Shown: positions 8,091-16,779 of the stretch, in pieces
Position numbering within the stretch: position 1 is the stretch's first letter
Layout of the letters: each line of letters opens with the position of its first letter
NCBI GenBank assembly: GCA_965660075.1
Contig: CBFHYO010000006.1
Location: forward strand, 1 to 64,000
DNA length: 64,000 nt
From: CAYYFV01 sp965660075
GTDB taxonomy: Bacteria > Patescibacteriota > Gracilibacteria > UBA1369 > GCA-2718715
Reading direction: 5' to 3'
Notes under the pieces: model-generated
What the model saw: the letters and a program-made list of their open reading frames with translations, nothing else
The model's database searches: none
What the model was told of the DNA's origin: nothing
Translations under genes and position numbers: made by a program

Positions 8091-8203
8091 TGCTACTACT
8101 TATTGCTAGTTTAAAATACTAATCAATTCTAGCACGATTTTCAATAAAATACTCGTATTTCGCAAAAATTATTGTATATTTAAATTAATTAAAGACTCAT
8201 TAC

Positions 8204-9172
8204 ATGCACTCTCAAAACTCAACCCCAACTCTCAAAACAGAAATAGAAGCACTACTAAGTGCAAAAAATACCAACCAATTTATCACAAGAAAAATTGGGG
8301 TTTTGCCAACTTCTGACAAAGTTGATTTAGAAAATTATGAACAAATTTTTAGTACACAGGAAGTCGCAACTATATCAGCAAATATTCATACGCAACTAAG
8401 TAGCATTTACAGTCAAAATTTTTCAGAATTAGCGTTTGAGCAATTTCTTGCTCAAGTGAGTCATATTACCAATTCTAGATTAGATTTTTATATCGAATTA
8501 TTTGAGTTACATAATCACATCCCCCAAAATTGGCCTTTTTTGTTACAAATCATGGATAAACTACCATCACTAGTTCTGACTCAAGATTTTCAGATGATAG
8601 TAGAGCTAGCAAACAATAATATTCAAATAGAGACTCTCAATGCAGTACTTTCAAATATTAATGTAGATAATCAATCTTTTTATAACCTCTATACTCTTTC
8701 GCTCAAACTAAACCCAGACCTACTAAGTTTTGTTGCAGTCGATAGTCCAATTTTTTATTTAGATACTCATAAACTGGAACATTTAATCAAAAAACTCAAC
8801 AGAGATCCATTAATTGCCCAAGACATTATTGGATTTATAAATAATCTACAAACTATTCAAGATACCAAAGCTTACGTGAGTCTAATAACTAATCCAAAAG
8901 TCTTTATGGGTGTACAGATGAGGTTTATAAACTTAATTTTTAAAAAGTTAAAAGATCCAGCCTCAAGCAAAGATTTCATTTTTAAATTGATAATAAACGA
9001 AGATTACATTTCGCTCTCTTTTTATTTGAGTTTTTTCAACTCATTCAATCACACCCAGCTTGAATCATTTAATAACAAGCTGAAAAAAATGAATTTTTTG
9101 GACAGGCTCAAACTAGAAATAAGGCTTGTAACAAACCAAGTTTACTGCATTAATCAAGTTATCAATGGCTAG
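8204..9172 (+). CDS. Hypothetical helical protein, 322 aa
   Basis: An unrecognised protein (MHSQNSTPTLKTEIEALL). It is almost entirely predicted helix, Leu/Asn/Ile-rich, with repeated patterns of about 30-40 residues (for example LNAVLSNINVDNQSFYNLYTL and LSFVAVDSPIFYLDTHKLEH) that suggest an alpha-solenoid. No signal sequence is seen. Its 3' end overlaps the start of the SanA/YdcF-like gene by 8 bases, so the two are probably translationally coupled. The partner's envelope location hints at an envelope-related role, but nothing in this sequence identifies one. Confidence 0.75.
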   Translation: MHSQNSTPTLKTEIEALLSAKNTNQFITRKIGVLPTSDKVDLENYEQIFSTQEVATISANIHTQLSSIYSQNFSELAFEQFLAQVSHITNSRLDFYIELFELHNHIPQNWPFLLQIMDKLPSLVLTQDFQMIVELANNNIQIETLNAVLSNINVDNQSFYNLYTLSLKLNPDLLSFVAVDSPIFYLDTHKLEHLIKKLNRDPLIAQDIIGFINNLQTIQDTKAYVSLITNPKVFMGVQMRFINLIFKKLKDPASSKDFIFKLIINEDYISLSFYLSFFNSFNHTQLESFNNKLKKMNFLDRLKLEIRLVTNQVYCINQVING

Positions 9173-9743
9173 ATTAATTGCATTTTTAATACCAATAATA
9201 GTCATACTCAACAGCATTTTTTTTAGTGCCTTTTACACACCTAATACATTATCAGACATTAATAAATCCAAAGAATCTATAATTGTATTTTTTGGTACCA
9301 CACCCAAAATCAATGGAATCACCAATATTTATTTTCAATCCAGATTGGAAGCGATTACAGATTTAACTAAAAATTTAGATAATTACAAAATCTTTATTTC
9401 TGGTTTTCACACCGATAATTACAGCGAGATTGAATCCATGTACCAATCTATTGAACAAATACCAGTCAGTCGCAAACAAATAATTACCCATTTTGCAAAT
9501 GACACTTATGACTCAATTCGACAACTAAAAAAAATTCACCAAACAAACACTCAAGCACAAATTGTGTTAGTATCTCAAAGGTTTCACTTAGAAAGAGCAA
9601 ATATACTAGCAAAGTTTTTGCAAATACCAGTTATAAATATCGAATCTCCTGTAAACCATATCACCACTCAAAAATTAAAATTTAGAGAATATTTTGCACG
9701 CATCAAAGTTTACTTTGATTTACTCAAGTTTTTGAACACCTAG
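9165..9743 (+). CDS. SanA/YdcF-like DUF218 family envelope protein
   Basis: A 192-aa protein with an N-terminal hydrophobic segment (about residues 4-24), then a DUF218-type Rossmann-like domain. Recognisable blocks are IIVFFGTTPK, a QSRLEAITDL helix, the family signature VSQRFHLERANILAKF near residue 140, and a terminal REYFARIKVYFDLL helix typical of the group. Family members act at the envelope and affect permeability or wall precursor handling, but the exact reaction is unsettled. It overlaps the upstream unknown gene by 8 bases. No downstream partner is co-transcribed. Confidence 0.8.
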   Translation: MARLIAFLIPIIVILNSIFFSAFYTPNTLSDINKSKESIIVFFGTTPKINGITNIYFQSRLEAITDLTKNLDNYKIFISGFHTDNYSEIESMYQSIEQIPVSRKQIITHFANDTYDSIRQLKKIHQTNTQAQIVLVSQRFHLERANILAKFLQIPVINIESPVNHITTQKLKFREYFARIKVYFDLLKFLNT

Positions 9744-9801
9744 CCTAAATTCACTTTACGTCAAAAACATTGGCTTAAAATAAAGCTTGTCACTAATTCT
9801 T

Positions 9802-9830
9802 TTGACAGGATTGTTTATAAATCTTATAGC
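9802..9830 (+). promoter_or_regulatory. Promoter of the putative nuclease gene
   Basis: TTGACA (9802-9807), a 17-base spacer and TATAGC (9825-9830). The -35 overlaps the right arm of a small inverted repeat (TGTCA/TGACA). The leader is about 90 bases and contains an imperfect hairpin ending in a T-run near 9866-9895 (AACAT ... ATGTT then T6), which could attenuate the transcript. Confidence 0.55.
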
Positions 9831-9926
9831 TCGAACATTCAAAATCAATTTTCAAATATTGCAACATAGGCCGCTTGAAGCATCCATGTTTTTTTAGATT
9901 AGATAGTGAAAACCTAACTAATCAAA

Positions 9927-11417
9927 ATGAGCAAATACGATAATATTTATGATAGATCAGCAGCGCCACTTTTCGACAGACTTTCACCAATAGATTTTGA
10001 TAACATATATCAAACAGTAATCAATTCACCCGTAATAGAGGCGCTCGCAACTCCAATTAAAACCCAGTTACTCCAAGTGATAAACAATCCATCACTCCGA
10101 TATGTTAAAGATATAGAATGCTTGCGCAATGCAGTATTTGCCAATCAACATCGAAGACTGTTAGATTTTGGAATTCATTCACAAAATGCATTTTTAGCTC
10201 AAGATTTGGGAAGAGGATTTATTGCCCAGGTAATTGAAAATTCCGAAAATGTTTTAACACCAACCCAAGTAGTTTCAACTTCACATCCATGCGTCTCTAA
10301 TGTTTTTAAAATCCAGGGGATTGCAGCCAACCTGCCAAAACAAGTCCATTTAAGTACACAAATAGACAGAAAAGATACAGAGAGTAAAATTTGGAATGGA
10401 GAAGGCTACGAGCCGCGTACTTCGCTTAATTCAATTCCAGAAGATTTCAGGCTTAAAGGACTAATTTTTGAATACATATCTCTGCTTACATTGAGTCTCA
10501 AATACAATAACGATCGCATGTACAGACAGTTTGCTCCACTTACAAAGATTAATGACGAACACTACACCCAAGGTTTTAGAGTAGATGGTTTCATAAATAA
10601 TATAGCCATTGAATGCAAATGGGACTTAATAGACGAATTACACTGGAAAGTCGAAAAAGATAAAGCAAGATTCGAAAGTCAATCCACCAATTTCCATGCA
10701 ATCAGTTACCGACCGATTACCGGTTCCAAAGTGAAATTTCAAACCTATAATGATTTAGCAACAGATCTAACCGCCAGTTCCAAACCAGTAATTGGTATGT
10801 TACTACAGCGTTTTCAAAAACTATTGGACTTAATAGAATCTAATAACTGTTTACCTCCCAACGCAGATCTTTTGTGTGGCGCTTTGTACAATATTTTAGA
10901 TCAGTCATCTTTTTTGCCTTCAGCAGAAAAAATAGACTTTATTGTTGAACATGTTCATCAATTATTTAATGTTCACAAATACCCACATCAACTTGTTTCA
11001 TTTATAGAAGACAATGAGTTTAATCTGCCAGAGTTATCAGACGAGTCATCTTTTAAATTTAAATCAGATGTTTATATTGCTTACAGAGAACCCAAAAGAG
11101 AGTTCGCAGATCCAGAAACTGCACTAAAACAACTAAGTATTTATAGAAGTGTTCACAACCCAGATTTAAATCTAAGTTATGTGCAAGAGTTGCAACCAGA
11201 ACCACTAATCGAAATACCTACATATTACTCTGGTGATTCTCGTCACGCCTTAGTTTATAACCAAGGACAAGCAAATATTACTCAATTAAATCAAATAGTA
11301 AGAAATATAAATTCCCAACAAGCTAGCATTGCTGAAATATACACACTGTTTAATTTTATATCAACTGCATCACATTCGTCATTCACAAATACCTCGCACC
11401 TACATGCGGTATTATAA
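9927..11417 (+). CDS. Putative PD-(D/E)XK-fold nuclease, 496 aa
   Basis: There is no full-length family match I recognise, but residues 175-245 carry a restriction-endonuclease-like core. A helix has a Glu (E182 in LIFEYISLL), followed by strand-turn-strand with D220 (FRVDGFINN) and the E-x-K signature E229/K231 (IAIECKWD). Those four residues, in this order and spacing, fit PD-(D/E)XK nucleases. The roughly 170-residue N-terminal and 200-residue C-terminal regions are unassigned. There is no membrane segment. It has its own promoter and a long leader. The downstream neighbours are an opposite-strand tRNA-Leu and a putative nucleotidyltransferase. A role in defence or nucleic-acid processing is possible but unproven. 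Confidence 0.6.
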   Translation: MSKYDNIYDRSAAPLFDRLSPIDFDNIYQTVINSPVIEALATPIKTQLLQVINNPSLRYVKDIECLRNAVFANQHRRLLDFGIHSQNAFLAQDLGRGFIAQVIENSENVLTPTQVVSTSHPCVSNVFKIQGIAANLPKQVHLSTQIDRKDTESKIWNGEGYEPRTSLNSIPEDFRLKGLIFEYISLLTLSLKYNNDRMYRQFAPLTKINDEHYTQGFRVDGFINNIAIECKWDLIDELHWKVEKDKARFESQSTNFHAISYRPITGSKVKFQTYNDLATDLTASSKPVIGMLLQRFQKLLDLIESNNCLPPNADLLCGALYNILDQSSFLPSAEKIDFIVEHVHQLFNVHKYPHQLVSFIEDNEFNLPELSDESSFKFKSDVYIAYREPKREFADPETALKQLSIYRSVHNPDLNLSYVQELQPEPLIEIPTYYSGDSRHALVYNQGQANITQLNQIVRNINSQQASIAEIYTLFNFISTASHSSFTNTSHLHAVL

Positions 11418-11425
11418 TTAGGATC

Positions 11426-11514
11426 TGGTGCGCAAGAGAGGACTTGAACCTCCACCTCAAAGTGTCTGAGACTAGCCCCTCAAGCTAGCGCGTCTACCAT
11501 TCCGCCACTTGCGC
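11426..11514 (-). tRNA. tRNA-Leu(GAG)
   Basis: Acceptor stem GCGCAAG/CTTGCGC, discriminator A and an encoded CCA. The anticodon loop is TTGAGGG with anticodon GAG, on a CTAGC/GCTAG stem. The long class II variable arm and the T-arm (GGTTCAAGTCC) are present. It reads CUC/CUU leucine codons. It lies on the strand opposite to both flanking genes. Confidence 0.96.
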
Positions 11515-11614
11515 ACAATTAGACTTATTCTATTTAACAAAATTCTAAAAAGCAAGAAATTTTAATTTCTCTTAACTATTTTGTATTATGATCACAGGTT
11601 ATTAATTTAAAAAT

Positions 11615-12505
11615 ATGACCAAAGTATTATCAATCAAACAAATCCAAAATAAAGAGTTTGCCGACATTACTCAATTCGATTCAAAAGTGAAAATGTTACA
11701 ATCTCGTCTAACAGATTTATATAACAGAAACCTAATTCAAGGAGCCACTAACTATGGCTCTTTTTTGAATAATAATCAAACAGCCCTTTCTGATATAGAT
11801 GCAGTTATATTATCAAATTGCCAGCCTAAGCTGATTCAAGATCAAATCTTTCAACAAATTTGCACAGCTTTTAATCAATCTCAAATTGATTTTTCTCCAG
11901 TTATTGTATCACCTCAAGATATAACATCTCGCAGGGCCAACTTTAGTTTTATGCAACCTCTCAAAACAGAATCCTCCAGATTTATTGTTGGATTAGACCC
12001 GGTAGATGCTTTTTTTGAATCCTATTCGATACCTGACCAAATCCGCAGTCTAACAGTAGTTATTTCAGATTATCAACGTCAATTTGTAGAACCATTAATA
12101 ATGCAGGCAGCTAATTTAAATCCAGATAATTTACATATTGTCTGCCAATATGTTTTCCAAGGTTTTCGTGATTCTTATCGAAATTTAATAAATATTCATT
12201 CAATCAACAATAATTACAATCTTTGTAATAGTAATCAAAACTTTGAATACTTTTTGCAATCATATCCAAATTTTCTCAGTCAATTACAGGCTCAACGACT
12301 TACTGATTTAGAACAAAGCTACAACGAATACAAAAGACGAATAGAATTTTACTCTCAAAGTTTTTCTTACATAAACCACGCATCAGAGTACCAAGAATTC
12401 TTAACCAATATTGCCCATTTTGCACCAGACACTATTGATTTTGTTACTCATACTCGGAATTTTGTATTAAATCACTCCAAAGTTTTAAAAGTTTCTAGCA
12501 ACTAA
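11615..12505 (+). CDS. Putative Pol-beta-fold nucleotidyltransferase, 296 aa
   Basis: Residues 44-65 show the nucleotidyltransferase signature: a G-S pair (G48 S49 in TNYGSFL) followed by SDIDAVI with carboxylates D60 and D62. A third acidic residue is likely in IDFSPVIV about 35 residues on. The C-terminal 150 residues are helical and unassigned. Families with this fold include minimal nucleotidyltransferases, aminoglycoside adenylyltransferases, antitoxin-type MNT proteins and CCA-adding enzymes, and the sequence does not decide between them. No HEPN-type partner motif is visible next to it. It is monocistronic and ends 69 bases before ribA. Confidence 0.6.
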   Translation: MTKVLSIKQIQNKEFADITQFDSKVKMLQSRLTDLYNRNLIQGATNYGSFLNNNQTALSDIDAVILSNCQPKLIQDQIFQQICTAFNQSQIDFSPVIVSPQDITSRRANFSFMQPLKTESSRFIVGLDPVDAFFESYSIPDQIRSLTVVISDYQRQFVEPLIMQAANLNPDNLHIVCQYVFQGFRDSYRNLINIHSINNNYNLCNSNQNFEYFLQSYPNFLSQLQAQRLTDLEQSYNEYKRRIEFYSQSFSYINHASEYQEFLTNIAHFAPDTIDFVTHTRNFVLNHSKVLKVSSN

Positions 12506-12574
12506 TTTATCGGCATTTTAATTTCATTTGTAATTTTAATTACGCAGCTGCTTATCAATTAAAACTAAAAACAA

Positions 12575-13225
12575 ATGAAAAAAGTAGAATTTAAATCACA
12601 AGCAATCCTCCCAAGAAATAACGAAGAATTCACAATGCGTGTCTACAACGAAAATAGCGAGCGTGGAATCAAAGAACACGTAGCAATTATAAAAGGAGAT
12701 GTCTCGGCTAATATTGGCAATGTTATTCGAGTTCATTCTTCTTGTGTAACATCTGAAATATTTGGTTGTACGCGTTGTGATTGTGCAGAGCAATTAGATA
12801 CTGCATTCGAAGAAATATCCAAAGCCGATGCAGGAGCAATAATCTATCTAGACCAAGAAGGTAGAGACATTGGGCTCGCAAAAAAAGTCGAGGCTTATAG
12901 TTTCCAAGATCAAGGACTAGACACAGTAGATGCAAATATTGCAGCCAACGTCGAGATAGATTCCAGAAACTACGATCCAGCCTTAGCAATTCTAAAAGAC
13001 ATCGGGATTACTCACGCCAGTGTCCTCACAAACAATCCAAACAAAATTACAGAATTAGTCGAAGGGGGACTTAACATTACAAATCGCATTCCAGTCATCT
13101 GCGAAGGCAAAGAGGAATACCTTGCAAAAAAAGTTGCAAGACTCAATCACGAAACTTCTTTTGATCCATCTAGAGATACAAACATTACCAAAGATACTTT
13201 GAAAGGATTTAAACCTATCAAATAA
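12575..13225 (+). CDS. ribA: GTP cyclohydrolase II
   Basis: It opens the GTP imidazole ring in the first step of riboflavin synthesis. The zinc cysteines have the canonical spacing C57-x10-C68-x-C70 (RVHSSCVTSE, TRCDCAEQL). Substrate and catalytic blocks YLDQEGRDIGLA, QDQGLDTVDAN and LTNNPNK are intact. At 216 aa it is a stand-alone RibA without the DHBP synthase domain. No other riboflavin gene occurs in the window. The upstream region contains no FMN-riboswitch-like sequence that I can see. It may feed an incomplete or scattered pathway. The start is the only ATG before the conserved N-terminal strand. Confidence 0.93.
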   Translation: MKKVEFKSQAILPRNNEEFTMRVYNENSERGIKEHVAIIKGDVSANIGNVIRVHSSCVTSEIFGCTRCDCAEQLDTAFEEISKADAGAIIYLDQEGRDIGLAKKVEAYSFQDQGLDTVDANIAANVEIDSRNYDPALAILKDIGITHASVLTNNPNKITELVEGGLNITNRIPVICEGKEEYLAKKVARLNHETSFDPSRDTNITKDTLKGFKPIK

Positions 13226-13270
13226 GCTTGCCAAAAACCTACCTTAGAATCTACAATAGGCAAAAAAACT

Positions 13271-14233
13271 ATGCAAAACTTACCAGAAAAATTTTTAGAA
13301 ATCTTACAAGAATTATTTCCTTCAAATACAGATTTTCAAAATGTCTTAAAAACATTTCAAAAAAGACCAACAACTTTTAGAGTAAACCTTCTCAAAACTA
13401 ATGTTGAAAAAGTTTTAGAAGAACTAAAGCAGAATAGAATCAAAGCTCAAAAATCAAGTTTCTCAGACATAGCATTTATTGTAGATTCTAAATTTCGTAA
13501 GCAACTAATGGACTTAGAAATTTATGAAAACGGACACATATACCTACAAAGTCTTGCTTCGCAAGTTCCAGTACTAATTTTAGATCCAAAACCAGGTGAA
13601 ACTATCCTGGATTTAACAGCCGCACCAGGATCTAAAACATCTCAAATAGCTGCCCTGATGCAAAACCAGGGCAGACTTATTGCAAACGAACAAAATAAAC
13701 CTAGGTTTTTCAAACTCATGCACAACATGCAAAATTTAGGTGTACTTAATTCAGATAAGTCCGAGGATGATTTTATCAAGCTTTATCTAGACAACGGTAT
13801 CAGTCTTGCTTACAAGCTAAATCAAAAATTCGATAGAATTCTCTTAGATACTCCATGTTCAGCAGAATCTAGATTTGTTTTATCCGATGCATCTACATAT
13901 AAATATTGGCATATTAAAAAAGTAAAAACTTTAGTTCAAACTCAAAAAAGACTGCTCAAGTCTGCATTCCATGCACTAAAAGTAGGCGGTACACTAGTCT
14001 ATTCTACTTGTACAATTAATCCACACGAAAACGAAGAACAAATAGAAAAATTCCTTGCTAAAAATCCAAACGCCAAACTCGAACCCATTAATTTACCAGG
14101 TCTTACATTTGCTCCTTTGTTCAAAACTGAAACAGATTTATCAGACAGCAAACGTATCATGATGGATTCAAACATAGAGTCGTTTTACGTAGCCAAAATT
14201 ACCAAAACACACGAAATTGAACCTAGCGAATAA
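13271..14233 (+). CDS. RsmB/NOP2/Sun-family rRNA m5C methyltransferase
   Basis: An AdoMet-dependent RNA cytosine-C5 methyltransferase of 320 aa. Motif I is LDLTAAPGSKTSQIA, motif IV is LLDTPCSAE with the first cysteine, and motif VI is STCTINPHENEEQ with the catalytic nucleophile cysteine. An N-terminal RNA-binding segment (RPTTFRVNLLKTN) is present. It lacks the NusB-like domain of true RsmB, so it could be RsmF-like or a tRNA enzyme, and I leave the symbol open. Its end overlaps the convergent transglutaminase-like gene by 11 bases, so neither has room for a terminator. Confidence 0.9.
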   Translation: MQNLPEKFLEILQELFPSNTDFQNVLKTFQKRPTTFRVNLLKTNVEKVLEELKQNRIKAQKSSFSDIAFIVDSKFRKQLMDLEIYENGHIYLQSLASQVPVLILDPKPGETILDLTAAPGSKTSQIAALMQNQGRLIANEQNKPRFFKLMHNMQNLGVLNSDKSEDDFIKLYLDNGISLAYKLNQKFDRILLDTPCSAESRFVLSDASTYKYWHIKKVKTLVQTQKRLLKSAFHALKVGGTLVYSTCTINPHENEEQIEKFLAKNPNAKLEPINLPGLTFAPLFKTETDLSDSKRIMMDSNIESFYVAKITKTHEIEPSE

Positions 14234-15383
14234 GCTGTTTTAAAACTTTTTTATTTTCCTTATCACCAAGCCTTTGTGCAAGCACATAGGCTTTTTTTAT
14301 TTTCTTTTGATGCTTATGTATATTTGTTTCATCAAAGCTAGTTGGCAGACTTTCTAGTAACCATTTATATTCTGATTGATTCACAAACTTAATTAGTTCA
14401 ATATTTCCTTTGCACACATTGAGAGCTTTTTTAAATTTGTGCTTTTTAACTTCTACTACAACCCAATGTGAACGCACAAAATCAATCAACTTAGGATTTT
14501 TTCCTGCAAATTTTAATGCCTTTCTAAATTTCTTCAATTCAACAAAATGCTCTACAGCTGCAGATCGAGTATTCAGCATCATTTCACTATTCAAACTAAG
14601 TTCAAACATAGACAGTGCCAAAGCAAATTTTTTTTGTTTAAGATACAAAACACCTAGATTGTTTTGAGCAATCTTCAAATTTTTTCGCACAATTTCCGAG
14701 TTGGAGCTAATTGCATACGCTAATTCAGAAATTTTCAAAGTATCCTTTGGTTTCACCTGTGAAACTTTCTCACGAAAATCATTCACATCTAATAAATTCA
14801 CAGTTATTAGTTCAATCAAGTCTAGTTTTGGTAACTTAGAATAATTTTTCGTAAAACTACCATTAGTCGCCTCAATATCGATATCATTAAATGATAGAAC
14901 TATATGGTTACTAGGTAACTTTATATTGAGTTCAGAAATATCAAAAATCAAACTCCACAAATACACATACAAAGTAACAATTTGATTGCAATCACCAACC
15001 AAATGATTCGGATTTTGCATTCCACCTAAAAAAGTAGATTCTTGATACTCATACCTTTTTGAATCATGCAAAAAGATTTTAACTAATTCAAAAAATTGAA
15101 TTTTATTTTTTTTATCAAAGCTATGATCTTTCAGAAATTTCAAAAACTCAACTCGCACAAACTCTATAGATCTATACAGCTGAATTCGATTTTTTTTATT
15201 GAGTCTTTTATATCCCTTAGAAAAATATTCCAAATAGACACACAGTTTAAAAATATTAGACTGCATTAATCGTCTAATTTCTAACTGAGGTGTTTTTGAG
15301 TGAATAACTTTATAAATCTCTTTTTCCTCATTCGAAACATATGGAGATAAAAACCAATAAATTTTATTTAAAATTTCAATCAT
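14223..15383 (-). CDS. Transglutaminase-like protein with C-terminal TPR-like helices
   Basis: The N-terminal half has a cysteine-protease-fold core like that of SirB1-type transglutaminase-like proteins: C132 in GDCNQIVTLYVYLW, H160 in LPSNHIVLSF and the acidic site in DIDIEATNGSF (about residues 166-176). From about residue 235 helical repeats follow (NNLGVLYLKQKKFALALSMF and later copies) that look like degenerate TPRs. At 386 aa it starts with ATG inside the stop of the upstream gene (an ATGATTGA overlap), so translation is probably coupled to the glycosyltransferase-Nudix gene. The substrate is unknown. The fold assignment rests on the Cys/His/Asp pattern and TPR spacing. Confidence 0.6.
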   Translation of the reverse strand: MIEILNKIYWFLSPYVSNEEKEIYKVIHSKTPQLEIRRLMQSNIFKLCVYLEYFSKGYKRLNKKNRIQLYRSIEFVRVEFLKFLKDHSFDKKNKIQFFELVKIFLHDSKRYEYQESTFLGGMQNPNHLVGDCNQIVTLYVYLWSLIFDISELNIKLPSNHIVLSFNDIDIEATNGSFTKNYSKLPKLDLIELITVNLLDVNDFREKVSQVKPKDTLKISELAYAISSNSEIVRKNLKIAQNNLGVLYLKQKKFALALSMFELSLNSEMMLNTRSAAVEHFVELKKFRKALKFAGKNPKLIDFVRSHWVVVEVKKHKFKKALNVCKGNIELIKFVNQSEYKWLLESLPTSFDETNIHKHQKKIKKAYVLAQRLGDKENKKVLKQLIR

Positions 15384-16584
15384 TAGCCAAAATATCTTCT
15401 AATAATGCAGCTTTAGTATATCCACACACAATTTTATTCTCACGTATCATTTGCAAAATTTCTTTTTTCGAATAGAAGGCAAAGCTCTCAATACTCTCCG
15501 CACGTTGCACAGAAACATCAAAATCCCCATTAACCTCAACTAAAAATACAAAAGCACGATTAACATCCCAGGCTGTATTTGAAACAATAGTTGAAAGTCT
15601 TTTTATCGATTTAATGTTTTTCGAATCTAAATTAATTTCTTCTTTAAGTTCACGCAATATAGAAGTCTCAAGCTTTTGATCGTATTTCTCACCACCACCA
15701 CGCACACATTCGTAAGAATAAATTCCTAAATCCTGAGTGTCTGGAAATACAGGGAATAAATTTGGAACAGATTCTTTTAGGGGACTGTGGCGCCAAATTT
15801 TTATTAACCCATAATCACCTTGTTTGTTTTTGATAACTGCAACAACCCCATCGTAACAAAACACCAAAGGTTGCTTATAAGAAAAATCACCCTCTACATT
15901 TCCTTCATAAACTTGAACAACTTTATTTTTCTTCTGAAAATTACCACCAACATTTGCCAAATAAGAACGTGAATTAATTTTGTGAGCATTCATAAGCAGC
16001 TGTTTGCTTGTCTGATAACTTTTAGATGGGCAATCAACATTCCACATTGCAAACCACAAATAAGCTTGCAAGCCAAACGCGCTAAATAACATTTTAACTT
16101 TACTCACTAAATTTCGTTTTCGCGGAGTAGATGATGATACCAATTGAATTAATGGGTTGTAACAAACTTCCAGCTTAGCTTTCCAAGCTTTGGCACATAG
16201 TCTTAAATCAAAAAAGTTTGTATTAATTAAACTCTCATTAATTTCACCAATCAAGCTTGTTTGGACACACATAAAATCACTTGTAACAAAGTCCACATTC
16301 GAAACTGCATCCATTCGTAAATCCCAAAGTAAAAAACGCCTCATTCTCGATGGAAATTTAGTACGCAAGAAACTAAAGTTTTTAATCACCAAATCCATTA
16401 TGCTTGGAAAAGTTCTATAGTTATGCACCAAAGTCTTATCACCACAAATAATCTGTGGTGCCAAAACACCACATCTTGGATTGTTATGCATGTATTCAAT
16501 ACACAAATCAAAAATAGATTGATCAATTTCTAACTCACTATTATACAAGAAACTATATTCTCCAATTCGTTTATACTTTATCAA
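15376..16584 (-). CDS. 5'-truncated GT2 glycosyltransferase fused to a Nudix domain
   Basis: Residues 1 to about 150 match the C-terminal half of family 2 glycosyltransferases: a GVLAPQII strand, the FPSIMDLVI helix, DFVTSDFMCVQ in place of the usual DWVSGA-x-M-x-V block, and DLRLCAKAWKAKLEVCYNP. The nucleotide-binding half with the DxD motif is absent. The frame opens with TTG at 16584 three codons after a TAA. Residues 245-390 form a Nudix-like domain with a divergent box (RGGGEKYDQ...RELKEEINL; the first Glu of the consensus is Gln). The stop is TGA, rare here. It is either a remnant or a repurposed protein. It is coupled to the transglutaminase-like gene. Confidence 0.7.
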   Translation of the reverse strand: MIKYKRIGEYSFLYNSELEIDQSIFDLCIEYMHNNPRCGVLAPQIICGDKTLVHNYRTFPSIMDLVIKNFSFLRTKFPSRMRRFLLWDLRMDAVSNVDFVTSDFMCVQTSLIGEINESLINTNFFDLRLCAKAWKAKLEVCYNPLIQLVSSSTPRKRNLVSKVKMLFSAFGLQAYLWFAMWNVDCPSKSYQTSKQLLMNAHKINSRSYLANVGGNFQKKNKVVQVYEGNVEGDFSYKQPLVFCYDGVVAVIKNKQGDYGLIKIWRHSPLKESVPNLFPVFPDTQDLGIYSYECVRGGGEKYDQKLETSILRELKEEINLDSKNIKSIKRLSTIVSNTAWDVNRAFVFLVEVNGDFDVSVQRAESIESFAFYSKKEILQMIRENKIVCGYTKAALLEDILAND

Positions 16585-16650
16585 GTCAAATGTTTATATC
16601 TATTCTAATTTTATCAATCACACAAAAAAAAACAACCTAATAGGTTGTAA

Positions 16651-16727
16651 TGGTGGGCGTTGAGGGATTCGAACCCCCGACCTCCTCGGTGTAAACGAGA
16701 TGCTCTAGCCAACTGAGCTAAACGCCC
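16651..16727 (-). tRNA. tRNA-Val(TAC)
   Basis: Acceptor GGGCGTT/AACGCCC, discriminator A and encoded CCA. D-arm GCTCAGTTGGCTAGAGC, anticodon loop TTTACAC with anticodon TAC, T-arm GGGTTCGAATCC. It lies directly upstream of the truncated glycosyltransferase on the same strand. Confidence 0.97.
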
Positions 16728-16779
16728 CTAAAAGCTTTAAGATAATACAAAAGCTTTTGAGAAAAATCAATAGATTTTT

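Noticed and set aside
12723..12989. An 88-codon minus-strand frame inside ribA
   Set aside because: It is antisense to conserved ribA codons, with a Leu/Arg-biased composition and no homology.
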